Shown here piece after piece: positions 63,492 to 64,000 of a stretch of 64,000 nt of DNA (within the stretch, counting starts at the first letter, position 1; each line of letters opens with the position of its first letter). Below the pieces are notes generated by a model. The model was not told the origin of the DNA. It saw nothing but the letters and a program-made list of their open reading frames with translations, and did not search any database. The translations under genes were made by a program, and so were the position numbers. Source of the stretch: Rhodobiaceae bacterium (lineage in GTDB: Bacteria; Pseudomonadota; Alphaproteobacteria; Parvibaculales; Parvibaculaceae); NCBI GenBank assembly GCA_003330885.1, contig CP030277.1, positions 2,418,001 to 2,482,000 of the forward strand, in the 5' to 3' direction.

Positions 63492-64000
63492 ATGTCCAAA
63501 CTCAATTCGGTTCATCACATTGCGATTTCCACAGGCGATATGAAAAAGCAAATCGCTTTCTTCAGCGATGTCTTGGGCATGGAACTCATGGCCCTCTACT
63601 GGATGCATGGTGCCGAGAATGCATGGCACGGATTTATGAAGTTGGGCGAGGAGTCCTTTGCCTTCGTTTATGTTCCAAAAAACGAAGAGATAGAATCGAC
63701 CACTGGCGTCACCCATGCAGGCAATGGCGCAGGAGGTTCTGCCCCCGGCACGATGCAGCACATCGCGTTCAATGTGGCGACACGAGACGACCTCCTCCAC
63801 ATGCGCGACCGGATACGCTCCCGCGGCGTCAACGTTCTCGGCCCTGTGCTTCACGGCCTTTGCCAGTCCATCTATTTCGCCGGCCCCGAGGGGCTGGTCC
63901 TGGAAGTAAGCACATCCGAAGGTGCAACAGCTCCGCTTGATACAAATGGTACATGGATTGACATGGAAGTCGTCGAGCTTGCGGGCATCTCTTCTGACGA
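63492..64000 (+). CDS. VOC family protein, 3' end cut by window edge
   Basis: At least 169 residues. The start at 63492 follows the hydrolase stop by one base. Module one: SVHHIAISTGDMKKQIAFF with the first metal His; module two: GTMQHIAFNVATRDDLLHMR and YFAGPEGLVLEVST with the final Glu. It is a metal-binding VOC enzyme, perhaps a dioxygenase or lyase acting with the hydrolase. The gene continues past the window. Confidence 0.85.
   Translation, partial: MSKLNSVHHIAISTGDMKKQIAFFSDVLGMELMALYWMHGAENAWHGFMKLGEESFAFVYVPKNEEIESTTGVTHAGNGAGGSAPGTMQHIAFNVATRDDLLHMRDRIRSRGVNVLGPVLHGLCQSIYFAGPEGLVLEVSTSEGATAPLDTNGTWIDMEVVELAGISSD

Noticed and set aside
1-64000. CRISPR array, rRNA operon or insertion sequence
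   Set aside because: No regularly spaced repeat-spacer pattern, rRNA-like sequence or transposase gene with inverted ends was found on reading both strands.

Overview
The window looks like chromosomal DNA of an alphaproteobacterium. The evidence is an alphaproteobacterial-type initiator tRNA fragment, an ECF sigma factor paired with a YCII/DGPF protein, a CYP153-type P450, many MAPEG, VOC and GST genes, and a moderately GC-rich host background. The gene content (efflux pumps, hydrocarbon and aromatic catabolism) suggests an environmental degrader, perhaps marine. Genus cannot be fixed from the sequence alone.

Layout. 1-14.2 kb is ordinary core and accessory metabolism: the end of an RND adaptor, an MFS transporter, a dipeptidase, an SDR protein, threonine aldolase, a truncated haemoglobin, MAPEG and VOC proteins, an ECF sigma factor with its DGPF partner, and small stress or repair genes. 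14.2-18.1 kb is a TetR repressor divergent from a DevBCA-type ABC exporter, with a perfect 26-bp palindromic operator between them. 18.2-29.5 kb is a catabolic cluster: amidohydrolases, GSTs, an enoyl-CoA hydratase-like protein, a Crp/Fnr regulator, and a minus-strand operon (FAD monooxygenase, FAH-family hydrolase, GST, carboxymuconolactone decarboxylase-like protein, extradiol dioxygenase) divergent from its own TetR. Together these look like a meta-cleavage route for an unknown aromatic or polycyclic substrate. 29.7-35.1 kb is a membrane-anchored AraC regulator and a MacB-like exporter with two separate permeases. 35.2-40.0 kb is a 1613-residue autotransporter with internal tandem repeats. 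40.4-46.1 kb is a TetR-headed operon with a disrupted membrane-protein gene, divergent from a CMD-family gene and a CYP153-like P450.

From 46.3 kb the sequence becomes foreign. A 3' fragment of an initiator tRNA gene marks an integration site. To its right lie a HEPN-motif protein, a HipBA module, a four-gene type II CBASS-like operon (CD-NTase, E2-E1 fusion, JAB peptidase and a DUF6602/PD-(D/E)XK-like putative effector), a small tyrosine recombinase, several unknown genes, a relaxase with MobC and a candidate oriT, and a VirD4-type coupling protein. No type IV secretion channel genes are present, so the island looks mobilizable rather than self-transmissible. Its right end is probably near 61.8-62.0 kb, but no second att copy is visible. 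The last 2 kb (TetR, alpha/beta hydrolase, VOC protein) resembles the host background again.

The most interesting part is the CBASS-like operon. Its terminal gene carries nuclease-like residues but no recognisable SAVED or other known cyclic-nucleotide sensor. Its E2-E1 protein has no cysteine after the adenylation half-domain. The promoter regions of hipBA and CBASS share repeated TATACCCC elements, three of them spaced exactly 27 bp apart.
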